From NCBI RefSeq assembly GCF_000331995.1, contig NC_020134.1, positions 1,215,465 to 1,279,464 on the forward strand: a stretch of DNA of 64,000 bases. The letters run 5' to 3'. The notes beneath the pieces are model-generated. The model was not told where the DNA came from. It did no database searches and worked only from the letters and a program-made list of their open reading frames with translations. The stretch's first letter is position 1, and every line of letters begins with the position of its first letter. The position numbers and the translations under genes were made by a program. Source of the DNA: Thermoclostridium stercorarium subsp. stercorarium DSM 8532 (GTDB taxonomy: Bacteria; Bacillota; Clostridia; DSM-8532). This document shows, in pieces, positions 17,480-24,673 of the stretch.

Positions 17480-18384
17480 AAAGGAAAATCAGATTTACAT
17501 TAAGTCAGAAAAGAGCGGTGACAGGACTGTTGTTCATAATGCCCTGGTTGATAGGTTTCCTGGTTTATTATGTCAGAAGCCTGGTATTGAATGTGCGGTT
17601 TTCGCTGAGCAAAATTGAAATCATGAAAATCGGGGGATACCGGGCAACCTATATAGGACTGCAGAATTACAGGTATGCGCTGCTGGAACATGCAACTTTC
17701 AACCAGATACTTGTAAACTCCATCAGAGATGTTTTAATAGACATACCGTTCATTATATTTTTCAGCTTGTTTATGGCCATTTTGCTCAATACAAAGTTTA
17801 AAGGCCGGGGCATTGTACGGATTATCTTTTTCCTGCCCATACTTCTGGGGTCGGGGGCGGTCCTTGAGAGCCTCGAACAGGCAACGAGGAACATAACCGG
17901 CGGGGCGAGTGCCACAATTGCCGAATTGTCCAAGACCAATCAGATAAATATCGATTATTTTCTGTACATATTTGAAGACCTGGGGTTGCCGGTGGCACTG
18001 GTGGACTATATTACAGGACTTGTGGCGAGAATATTCGAAATAGTACGGGCTTCAAGCGTGCAAATTATCATTTTCCTTGCCGCATTACAGTCAATACCGA
18101 GATCGCTTTATGAATGTGCCAAAATAGAAGGGGCTACGGCTTATGAAACCTTCTGGAAAATAACTTTTCCGATGGTCTCACCGCTGATACTGACAAATGT
18201 AGTGTATACAATAGTGGATTTCTTTGTTAACAGTGAAGTGGTTGATTTAGCGTATGAAGTGGCTTTCACAAATTATGACTACGGACTGAGCGCTGCAATG
18301 AGCACCCTCAGCACCGCAGTTGTGTGTCTTATTCTGGTAATCGTCAGCGCTTTGATTTCAAGAAAGACATTCTATTACAACTGA
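17476..18384 (+). CDS. Carbohydrate ABC transporter permease (MalF type), cassette B
   Basis: Six-helix permease of 302 residues, paralogue of the one at 2853 (both begin K.AVTG.LF..PW.IGF or similar). The EAA loop is YECAKIEGATAYETFWKITF. An unusually long extracytoplasmic loop (residues about 125-185, with a GGASATIAELSKT segment) is shared in outline with cassette A. The ATG overlaps the DUF5696 stop by 4 bp and follows AAGGAGG. The partner permease begins 53 bases after its stop. Confidence 0.92.
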   Translation: MKRKIRFTLSQKRAVTGLLFIMPWLIGFLVYYVRSLVLNVRFSLSKIEIMKIGGYRATYIGLQNYRYALLEHATFNQILVNSIRDVLIDIPFIIFFSLFMAILLNTKFKGRGIVRIIFFLPILLGSGAVLESLEQATRNITGGASATIAELSKTNQINIDYFLYIFEDLGLPVALVDYITGLVARIFEIVRASSVQIIIFLAALQSIPRSLYECAKIEGATAYETFWKITFPMVSPLILTNVVYTIVDFFVNSEVVDLAYEVAFTNYDYGLSAAMSTLSTAVVCLILVIVSALISRKTFYYN

Positions 18385-18437
18385 TAAAGCAGACAATAAG
18401 ACCTAAAAGAAATAATATCCGGAAAGGAAGAGGAACC

Positions 18438-19427
18438 TTGAACGCCAGGAATGTCATGGTTTATTACAGGAAGATAAATGAAAAGGCGCACGACGTAACT
18501 TTCAGATCAGGAGCTTTTGGCAGGGTAAAGTTGGTTCTTTTTTCAGTTTTCAGGGCGGTAATAATTATCGGAATGTCGTATATAATACTGGGTCCGGTAA
18601 TCAATATAGTGAGCAATTCCTTTTTCTCGGGCTCGGATGTATATAATCCGTCGGTGTTCATGATTCCGCTGAACCCCACTCTGGAGAATTACAGACGGGC
18701 TTTTGTCCGCCTCGATTACTTCCGCACTCTGGGGTATACTCTGGTTTATATTGTCACCATTACGCTGATCCAGATTTTTGTCTGCTCAATGGTGGGCTAC
18801 GGTTTTGCAAGGTTTGATTTTCCGCTGAAAAAACTTTTATTTGGCTGTGTAATTGTAACAATTGTTCTTCCGGCCCATGTTATCATGCTTCCGCTGTATC
18901 AGCATTTCAGAAAATGGGATGTTTTAGGGATAATTGAGGCTGTCACGGGAGAAGCCGCAAATTTACTCTCCTCCGAAACACCGATGTATCTTATGACGCT
19001 GTTCGGCACAGGTTTAAGATCTGGACTGTTTATATACATTTTCCGCCAGTTTTTCAGGGGATTGCCTAAAGAGATTGAAGAGGCAGCCTTTATCGATGGC
19101 GCTGGCCCATGGTATACATATTTTGCCATAATGCTTGCCAATGCCATGCCTGCGGTTATAACAGTGGCAGTGTTTTCTATGGTATGGCAGTATAACGATA
19201 TGTTCTATGCAAGGCTGTTTTCAATGCCGACAAGTCATATCCTCACTTTCAGGCTTTCCACTCTTCAGGCAACCGTTGAGTTCGCGGACCAGGTCAAAGA
19301 TCCGCTGATATCGCAGCTGGCAGTGTATGCAGGAATAACCCTTGTTCTTCTGCCAATTCTGTTCATCTACTTCACTTTGCAGAAGTATTTCGTAGAAGGT
19401 ATAGAAAGAAGCGGAATTGTGGGATGA
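18438..19427 (+). CDS. Carbohydrate ABC transporter permease (MalG type), cassette B
   Basis: Permease of 329 residues, EAA loop EEAAFIDGAGPWYTYFAIML, paralogue of the gene at 3845. I chose TTG 18438 because GGAAAGGAAGAGG lies just upstream and does not overlap the previous gene. ATG 18456 would remove six residues; the longer in-frame extension back to 18324 has no ribosome site and overlaps the previous permease. The C-terminus QKYFVEGIERSGIVG matches cassette A. A hairpin follows the stop directly, as in cassette A. Confidence 0.9.
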   Translation: MNARNVMVYYRKINEKAHDVTFRSGAFGRVKLVLFSVFRAVIIIGMSYIILGPVINIVSNSFFSGSDVYNPSVFMIPLNPTLENYRRAFVRLDYFRTLGYTLVYIVTITLIQIFVCSMVGYGFARFDFPLKKLLFGCVIVTIVLPAHVIMLPLYQHFRKWDVLGIIEAVTGEAANLLSSETPMYLMTLFGTGLRSGLFIYIFRQFFRGLPKEIEEAAFIDGAGPWYTYFAIMLANAMPAVITVAVFSMVWQYNDMFYARLFSMPTSHILTFRLSTLQATVEFADQVKDPLISQLAVYAGITLVLLPILFIYFTLQKYFVEGIERSGIVG

Positions 19428-19446
19428 TGCAGACCTCGTGTCTGTA
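19428..19446 (+). other. Intercistronic hairpin between permease and binding protein
   Basis: Seven-base stem (19428-19434 with 19440-19446, core CAGAC / GTCTG) starting directly after the permease stop TGA and before the binding-protein ribosome site. Same position as the stem at 4827-4847, although the sequence differs. This positional conservation argues for a role in mRNA processing or stability. Confidence 0.5.
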
Positions 19447-19477
19447 TGAAATAAAAATAAGTTGGGAGGGATTTTTT

Positions 19478-20968
19478 GTGAAAAAAAACTGCAGGAAGGT
19501 CATTGCAGCTTTGTTGATGCTTACGATGCTGATTGTTTTTGCATCGTGCGGGAAACCGGAATCAAAGAATACCGCGTCAATTGGCACCAACACCAAAACC
19601 GGCGTGACAGACAATGGCAGTAAAGAGCCTGTTTCAACCGAAAACGAAACAAAACCTGCTGAACAGACTGCAGAAGACGAGGATCCATACCCGGCGTTTG
19701 ATTTCGGCGGAAGGACAATTAAAGTGGGGATATGGTGGGACTATTACTATACCAGTGCGCACACAAAAATAACCGATGACCCGGGAATGAGCAATGCCGA
19801 AACGGCGCAGATGAAGCTTGATAATGTCAGAAAAATTGAGAAAAAATACAACTGCAGGATTGAATATGTAAACCTTGGGTGGAACGGCATTATTGAAAGC
19901 ATAAACACATCAATTGCGGCAGGTTCGCCAGAATGCGATATTTATCTGACAGATCTTCAGTTCGGTATCCCGGCTGTTGCGAACGGTCTGGCCCAGAGGC
20001 TGGAGGATATAGTTCCGGAATACAGCGATTTGTTTGGCAAACAAGTTGTTTTAAAACCGCTGGAAACAAAAGAACTGGGCGGTACATACCTGTTCGCCGA
20101 ACAGGGGATTCCGATGAGCGGAATATATTTGGGATATAACTGGACAATGATGGAAGAACTGGGTCTGGAGGATCCGCAGGAACTTTACAAGAAAGGTCAG
20201 TGGACATGGGAAAAATTCAGGGAATATGCCATAGCAGGAACAAGAGATACAAACAATGACGGGACGATAGATGTTTATGGGTTTGGCGGAGTATTCCCCG
20301 ATCTTGTCAACGGTCTGATGATGAACAACAACGGTTCGATAGCGGCGGGAAAACAGGAAGGTCTGAGCTCAAAAGAGACCGTGGAGGTTTTTGAGTTAAT
20401 TAACCAGATGTATAACATAGACAAATCTGCAAGACCGTGGAATGCCGAGGACTGGAATGACAACCTGCTGGCATGGTCCGATGGCAAGGTTATGATGTGG
20501 ACTGCGCAGGCTTGGGCATTGAAGCAGGAAGCGGATGCGGCGCTGCAGGAAGGTTCGGAACTGCCGTTTGAATACCGCATTGTACCTTATCCTTTCGGGC
20601 CGAGCAGCGACAAAAAGGTTTACAGCCCGGTATCTGGCAACTGGTATATGATCCCGGTGGGCGTAAAGGATGCAGGCAAAGTGTTCCAGATTTTTGAGGA
20701 ATTTATGAACTGGCACAAGGGCGATACCTCCTTAAGGGATGATCCTTCATGGTTTGAAAGCTGTTTTCAGAGGCTGGAAGATGTGGAAATGGCCTATGAA
20801 TGCGGAAAAAATCTTAAACTGGATTTATGGATGAATCTGCCCGGATTTGATTTTGGGGAAACCATCTGGTGGCCGATTGTCGTAAATAAGGACAAGACCG
20901 TATCCCAGGCTGTCGAGGCTGCAAAACCGGTATTGCAGGACGCTCTTGATGCCTTCTGGAAAAAATGA
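19478..20968 (+). CDS. Sugar ABC transporter solute-binding lipoprotein, cassette B
   Basis: Extracellular binding protein of 496 residues. The signal peptide ends with the lipobox FASC (Cys near residue 23), then a Thr/Glu-rich linker runs to about 68. The binding fold starts at FDFGGRTIKVGIWWDYYY. It is rich in Trp (GQWTWEKFREYA, MMWTAQAWALK) as expected for sugar stacking. GTG 19478 is preferred because TTGGGAGGG lies seven bases upstream. It is related to the cassette A protein but more distantly than the permeases are. It is bracketed by hairpins (19428-19446 and 20984-21025), which may define a stable mRNA segment and raise its level over the permeases. Confidence 0.92.
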   Translation: MKKNCRKVIAALLMLTMLIVFASCGKPESKNTASIGTNTKTGVTDNGSKEPVSTENETKPAEQTAEDEDPYPAFDFGGRTIKVGIWWDYYYTSAHTKITDDPGMSNAETAQMKLDNVRKIEKKYNCRIEYVNLGWNGIIESINTSIAAGSPECDIYLTDLQFGIPAVANGLAQRLEDIVPEYSDLFGKQVVLKPLETKELGGTYLFAEQGIPMSGIYLGYNWTMMEELGLEDPQELYKKGQWTWEKFREYAIAGTRDTNNDGTIDVYGFGGVFPDLVNGLMMNNNGSIAAGKQEGLSSKETVEVFELINQMYNIDKSARPWNAEDWNDNLLAWSDGKVMMWTAQAWALKQEADAALQEGSELPFEYRIVPYPFGPSSDKKVYSPVSGNWYMIPVGVKDAGKVFQIFEEFMNWHKGDTSLRDDPSWFESCFQRLEDVEMAYECGKNLKLDLWMNLPGFDFGETIWWPIVVNKDKTVSQAVEAAKPVLQDALDAFWKK

Positions 20969-20983
20969 AAACTTATGAAAACC

Positions 20984-21025
20984 GTCAGGTTGCGGTATTG
21001 GCGGTTTGGAATGCCGCAGCCTGAC
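20984..21025 (+). other. Long hairpin after the binding-protein gene
   Basis: Twelve-base stem with one G-U pair (20984-20995 with 21014-21025, GTCAGG...CCTGAC) and an 18-base loop. No T-run follows. It lies between the binding-protein stop and the mannanase start and could act as a 3'-end stabiliser that lowers expression of the following enzymes. Confidence 0.6.
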
Positions 21026-21080
21026 CGGATGAATTTTCCGCCGAACCGTTCTTCCTGGCCACAAGTGGGGGGAAAGTACT

Positions 21081-22610
21081 GTGAACAGGCTTAATATCAA
21101 AATTGTATCAATAATGATTATGTTCATTGTATTGTCCGGCTGCGGTACCGAAAACGGCACCGGGAGGCAAAAAGGTTTGTCGGAAGGAGTGAAGAATACG
21201 GGAAGCGGTGAGAATTTCAGACTTTTTCTTGAAGCTGAGGATATAGCCGTTACAACGGGGAATGTGAGGGTGGAAAACAGTCATCCGGGTTTTTCGGGAA
21301 ACGGCTATTTAACCGGAATTGAAGACGATGACGATACTATAACGTTTACGGTTTTTATTCCGGAGGACGGATTTTATAACCTGAACTTTATCAGTTCCGC
21401 TTACGGAGGATACAAGGAAAATTATGTATATATTAACGATGAACAGGTAGGAGTGATAAAGATTAACGGCGATGACTTTCAGAACTCGGTATTGAATGGG
21501 GTGTTTTTACCAAAAGGAAGACAGAAGATTAAACTGGTTAAGTCCTGGGGGTGGATTCGCCTGGATGCGCTGGAGATAACTTCGGCTTCACCGCCGGGTG
21601 ACGATGTGTACAAAGTATCGTATGAAACCGTTGATCCGAAAGCTACAAAAAGCACGAAAAGACTGAAGCGGTATCTGGCCGATGTGTACGGAAAGTATAT
21701 AATATCCGGACAATACAGCGAAAAGGGGTTCAACGGGCCTGAATTCAAAGCCATATATCAGGCAACGGGCAAATATCCCGCCATGCTCGGACTTGATTTC
21801 ATTGATTACACTCCGTCAAGGGCGGCTTACGGCTCGGTTGGAAAAAGTGTTGAATACGCGGTTGAATTTTCGCAAAAAGGCGGGATTGTAACATTCTGCT
21901 GGCACTGGAACGCACCCGAACGATATCTGTACAACACACCGGACAAGCCCTGGTGGAAAGGTTTTTACACAGAGGCCACGAATATTGATCTGAGGGCAAT
22001 AATGGACGGCGAAGACCCTGAGGGATATGAGCTGCTGATACGCGATATTGACGTAATTGCCCAGTTATTGATGAGACTTCAGGATGCCGATGTGCCGGTC
22101 TTATGGCGGCCTTTGCATGAAGCCAGCGGCGGCTGGTTCTGGTGGGGGGCTTCGGGGCCCGAACCGTATAAAAAGCTTTACAAGCTGCTTTATGACCGCC
22201 TTACAAATACCCACGACATTCATAATCTGATCTGGGTATGGAACGGACAGGACCCTGAATGGTATCCCGGTGACGAGTATGTCGACATTGTCGGCATTGA
22301 TATATATCCCGGCGAAAAAGTGTACAGTTCTCAGGCACCTAAGTTTAACGAGATTTTGGAATGGACCGGTACAAGAAAAATTATAGCAATGACCGAAAAC
22401 GGATGCCTTTTCGATCCCGATCTGGCATTCAGGGACAGAACGGTGTGGTCATATTTCGGAATATGGAGCGGAGAATTTATGGTTTTAAATAAAACTTATA
22501 CGCTTTCGGAGAAATATAACGAGAAATATATGATTAACAAGGTATATAACCATGAAAAGGTTATTACCCTTGACGAATTACCTGATTTGAAAAAATATCG
22601 CGGAAAATAG
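21081..22610 (+). CDS. GH26 beta-mannanase lipoprotein with N-terminal carbohydrate-binding module
   Basis: Predicted endo-beta-1,4-mannanase of 509 residues on the cell surface. The signal peptide ends with the lipobox LSGC. Residues about 47-175 form a CBM35/6-like beta sandwich (FRLFLEAEDIAVTTGNVRVE at its start). Residues about 195-500 are the GH26 barrel. The acid/base is Glu347 in WRPLHEASGGWFWWG and the nucleophile is Glu439 in MTENG, both at the family positions. WHWNAPERY and VWNGQDPEWYPGD are further family signatures. Start GTG 21081 follows GTGGGGGGAAAG. It is last but one in the operon, directly before GH130, giving a complete short route for mannan use. Other GH26 activities (lichenase, xylanase) are less likely because of the GH130 neighbour. 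Confidence 0.9.
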   Translation: MNRLNIKIVSIMIMFIVLSGCGTENGTGRQKGLSEGVKNTGSGENFRLFLEAEDIAVTTGNVRVENSHPGFSGNGYLTGIEDDDDTITFTVFIPEDGFYNLNFISSAYGGYKENYVYINDEQVGVIKINGDDFQNSVLNGVFLPKGRQKIKLVKSWGWIRLDALEITSASPPGDDVYKVSYETVDPKATKSTKRLKRYLADVYGKYIISGQYSEKGFNGPEFKAIYQATGKYPAMLGLDFIDYTPSRAAYGSVGKSVEYAVEFSQKGGIVTFCWHWNAPERYLYNTPDKPWWKGFYTEATNIDLRAIMDGEDPEGYELLIRDIDVIAQLLMRLQDADVPVLWRPLHEASGGWFWWGASGPEPYKKLYKLLYDRLTNTHDIHNLIWVWNGQDPEWYPGDEYVDIVGIDIYPGEKVYSSQAPKFNEILEWTGTRKIIAMTENGCLFDPDLAFRDRTVWSYFGIWSGEFMVLNKTYTLSEKYNEKYMINKVYNHEKVITLDELPDLKKYRGK

Positions 22611-22623
22611 AGGAGGATTGGAA

Positions 22624-23640
22624 ATGAGCAGAGTAAAAATTTACGGTGAAAGTTTACCAAACATTCCATGGCAGGATAAGCCGTCGGATTTTACAGGGCC
22701 GGTATGGAGGTACTCTAAAAATCCTATTACGGGAAGAAATCCCATTCCGGGCGTGGCAAGAATTTTCAACAGTGCAGTTGTACCGTATAACGGCGGTTTT
22801 GTCGGGGTTTTCAGAGCCGAACAGACCGACGGAATACCCCATTTGTACGTTGGGTTCAGCAAGGACGGAATAGTATGGGAATTTGAAAAAGAGAAAATAC
22901 AGTTTGTGAATGAAAAGGGCGAACCTTTCATGCCCAGATATTCCTATGATCCGAGGCTTATAAAAATTGAAGACACCTACTACATTGTGTGGTGCACCGA
23001 TTTTTACGGCCCAACCTTGGGGCTGGCAAAAACCAAGGATTTCAAGCATTTTGTCAGACTGGAAAACCCGTTTATGCCGTTCAACAGAAACGGCGTATTG
23101 TTCCCAAGAAAAATAAACAACAAATTTGTAATGCTTTCCAGACCCAGTGATAACGGACATACCCCGTTCGGAGACGTGTTTTTAAGTGAAAGCCCTGACC
23201 TGATTTACTGGGGCAAACACAGACATGTCATGTCAAAAGGCGGGCAATGGTGGCAGTCTCTTAAAATAGGAAGCGGAGCGGCACCCATAGAAACCAGTGA
23301 AGGATGGCTGCTGTTCTATCACGGCGTGGTCCTGACATGCAGTGGCTATGTGTACAGTATGGGTGCATGTATTCTGGATACTGACAATCCGTCGATAGTG
23401 AAATACAGATCGGGCAGTTACATACTTACTCCGGAAGAATGGTACGAGGAAAGAGGCTTTGTTCCGAATGTGGTATTCCCGTGTGCCGCACTGTGTGATG
23501 CTGATACCGGCAGAATTGCCATTTATTACGGCGCTGCCGACAGTTATGTGGCTTTGGCATTTACAACCGTGGATGAAATCATTGATTTCATTAAGGCTAA
23601 TGATGAGGCTACAAATGATGACAGGAGTATAGGGATTTGA
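22624..23640 (+). CDS. GH130 beta-1,4-mannoside phosphorylase (probably mannooligosaccharide phosphorylase)
   Basis: Cytoplasmic enzyme of 338 residues without a signal peptide. It would cleave beta-1,4-linked mannosides with inorganic phosphate, releasing alpha-mannose 1-phosphate. The five-bladed propeller family is recognised by NSAVVPYNGGFVGVFR, YSYDPRLIKIEDTYYIVW with the catalytic Asp109, KIGSGAAPIETSEGWLLFYHG and a C-terminal IAIYYGAADSYVALA. The length fits GH130 subfamily 2 rather than the longer mannosylglucose phosphorylases. ATG 22624 sits seven bases after AGAGGAGG; an in-frame TTG at 22618 is too close to it. Last gene before the operon terminator. Activity on mannosyl-N-acetylglucosamine cannot be excluded from sequence. 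Confidence 0.88.
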   Translation: MSRVKIYGESLPNIPWQDKPSDFTGPVWRYSKNPITGRNPIPGVARIFNSAVVPYNGGFVGVFRAEQTDGIPHLYVGFSKDGIVWEFEKEKIQFVNEKGEPFMPRYSYDPRLIKIEDTYYIVWCTDFYGPTLGLAKTKDFKHFVRLENPFMPFNRNGVLFPRKINNKFVMLSRPSDNGHTPFGDVFLSESPDLIYWGKHRHVMSKGGQWWQSLKIGSGAAPIETSEGWLLFYHGVVLTCSGYVYSMGACILDTDNPSIVKYRSGSYILTPEEWYEERGFVPNVVFPCAALCDADTGRIAIYYGAADSYVALAFTTVDEIIDFIKANDEATNDDRSIGI

Positions 23641-23691
23641 TACCGGTCCTGTATAGGCACAATGGTTTAGCAGGAGGGTTACGGGGGGATT

Positions 23692-23720
23692 CAGGGACTT
23701 GAAGTCCCTGGGTTCTTTTT
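23692..23720 (+). terminator. Intrinsic terminator of the transporter-mannanase operon
   Basis: Stem CAGGGAC / GTCCCTG (23692-23698 with 23704-23710), then GGTTCTTTTTTT. It closes the transcript that began near 7918, about 15.8 kb. Confidence 0.85.
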
Positions 23721-23843
23721 TTATGCCGTGAAGGGGTGGAAGGAAAAATTGTGAGGTTCGGAAAGCCTTCAGCGAATTGCGGTCTTAGAAATACGCAGTT
23801 CTGCTTATCCAAAAAACGCAAAAGTGAAAAAAATTTTTTTTTA

Positions 23844-23852
23844 TGCTATAAT
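23844..23852 (+). promoter_or_regulatory. Extended -10 promoter of the HD-domain gene
   Basis: TGCTATAAT at 23844-23852, a TGn extended -10. The -35 position (about 23824, GTGAAA) is poor, and an A/T-rich run lies between. The gene starts 80 bases downstream. Confidence 0.55.
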
Positions 23853-23932
23853 AATCTATTAAAATAAATGGAAACTCATTGTTTTAACCTGCGGATAAAG
23901 CGCAAAAAATCAAAGGAGAAGGAAGGTTTGAA

Positions 23933-24511
23933 ATGAGTGCGGTGAAACCGGACAGAAATTCGGCTTTTGAACTTTTAAAAAAATACAATAAAAATGAAAG
24001 CCTTATCAGGCATGCTCTTACGGTGGAAGCGGTGATGCGGCATTTTGCCGGAATTTTCGGAGAAGACCCTGAAAAATGGGGAATAATAGGCCTTGTTCAC
24101 GATATCGACTATGAAATGTATCCCGATCAGCACTGCAAAAAGGCCAGAGAAATACTGGAAGAGAACAACTGGCCCGAGGATTATATACATGCTGTGGTAA
24201 GCCATGGATGGGGAATCTGTTCAGATGTCGAACCCGTTGAAAAAATGGAAAAAGTTTTATATACCGTGGATGAGCTTACGGGGTTGATTTATGCCACGGC
24301 TTTAATGCGGCCGAGCAAAAGTATTCTGGATACCGAAGTGAAATCGGTTAAGAAAAAGTGGAAACAGAAGAGCTTCGCTCAGGGAGTCAACCGGGATGTA
24401 ATTGAAAGCGGAGCGAAAATGCTTGGCCTTGAACTGGATTACATTATCGCCGAAACAATAAACGGCATGCGTAAAGTTGCCGAGGAAATTGGGCTTAAGG
24501 GAGATCTGTAA
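23933..24511 (+). CDS. HD (HDIG)-domain protein, probable phosphohydrolase
   Basis: Protein of 192 residues dominated by an HD metal-binding domain. The ligands appear as His in IRHALTVEAVMRHFA, the HD pair in GLVHDIDYE, and later His residues in HAVVSHGWG. These small HD proteins usually act on nucleotides or phosphoesters, but the substrate is unknown. ATG 23933 follows AAAGGAGAAGGAAGG. It is monocistronic with its own promoter. No clear terminator is visible before the next gene. Confidence 0.82.
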   Translation: MSAVKPDRNSAFELLKKYNKNESLIRHALTVEAVMRHFAGIFGEDPEKWGIIGLVHDIDYEMYPDQHCKKAREILEENNWPEDYIHAVVSHGWGICSDVEPVEKMEKVLYTVDELTGLIYATALMRPSKSILDTEVKSVKKKWKQKSFAQGVNRDVIESGAKMLGLELDYIIAETINGMRKVAEEIGLKGDL

Positions 24512-24673
24512 ATTGTTAAATCTGCAATTGTTTTATTTCAGCCCGTTATTCCGAGCAATACAAAGATTTCGGAATTTCGGGCGGGTATTGTCTGTTTGGT
24601 GAAAATAAGGCTTATAGAAAACTTAGCCTGCAGAAATATAAAAATTCATTCATATAGGAGAAACACAGAGAAA

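Noticed and set aside
24542-24590. Hairpin between the HD-domain gene and the activase-like gene
   Set aside because: Arms around CCCG and CGGG are interrupted by two mismatches and no T-run follows, so neither a terminator nor another RNA element can be supported.
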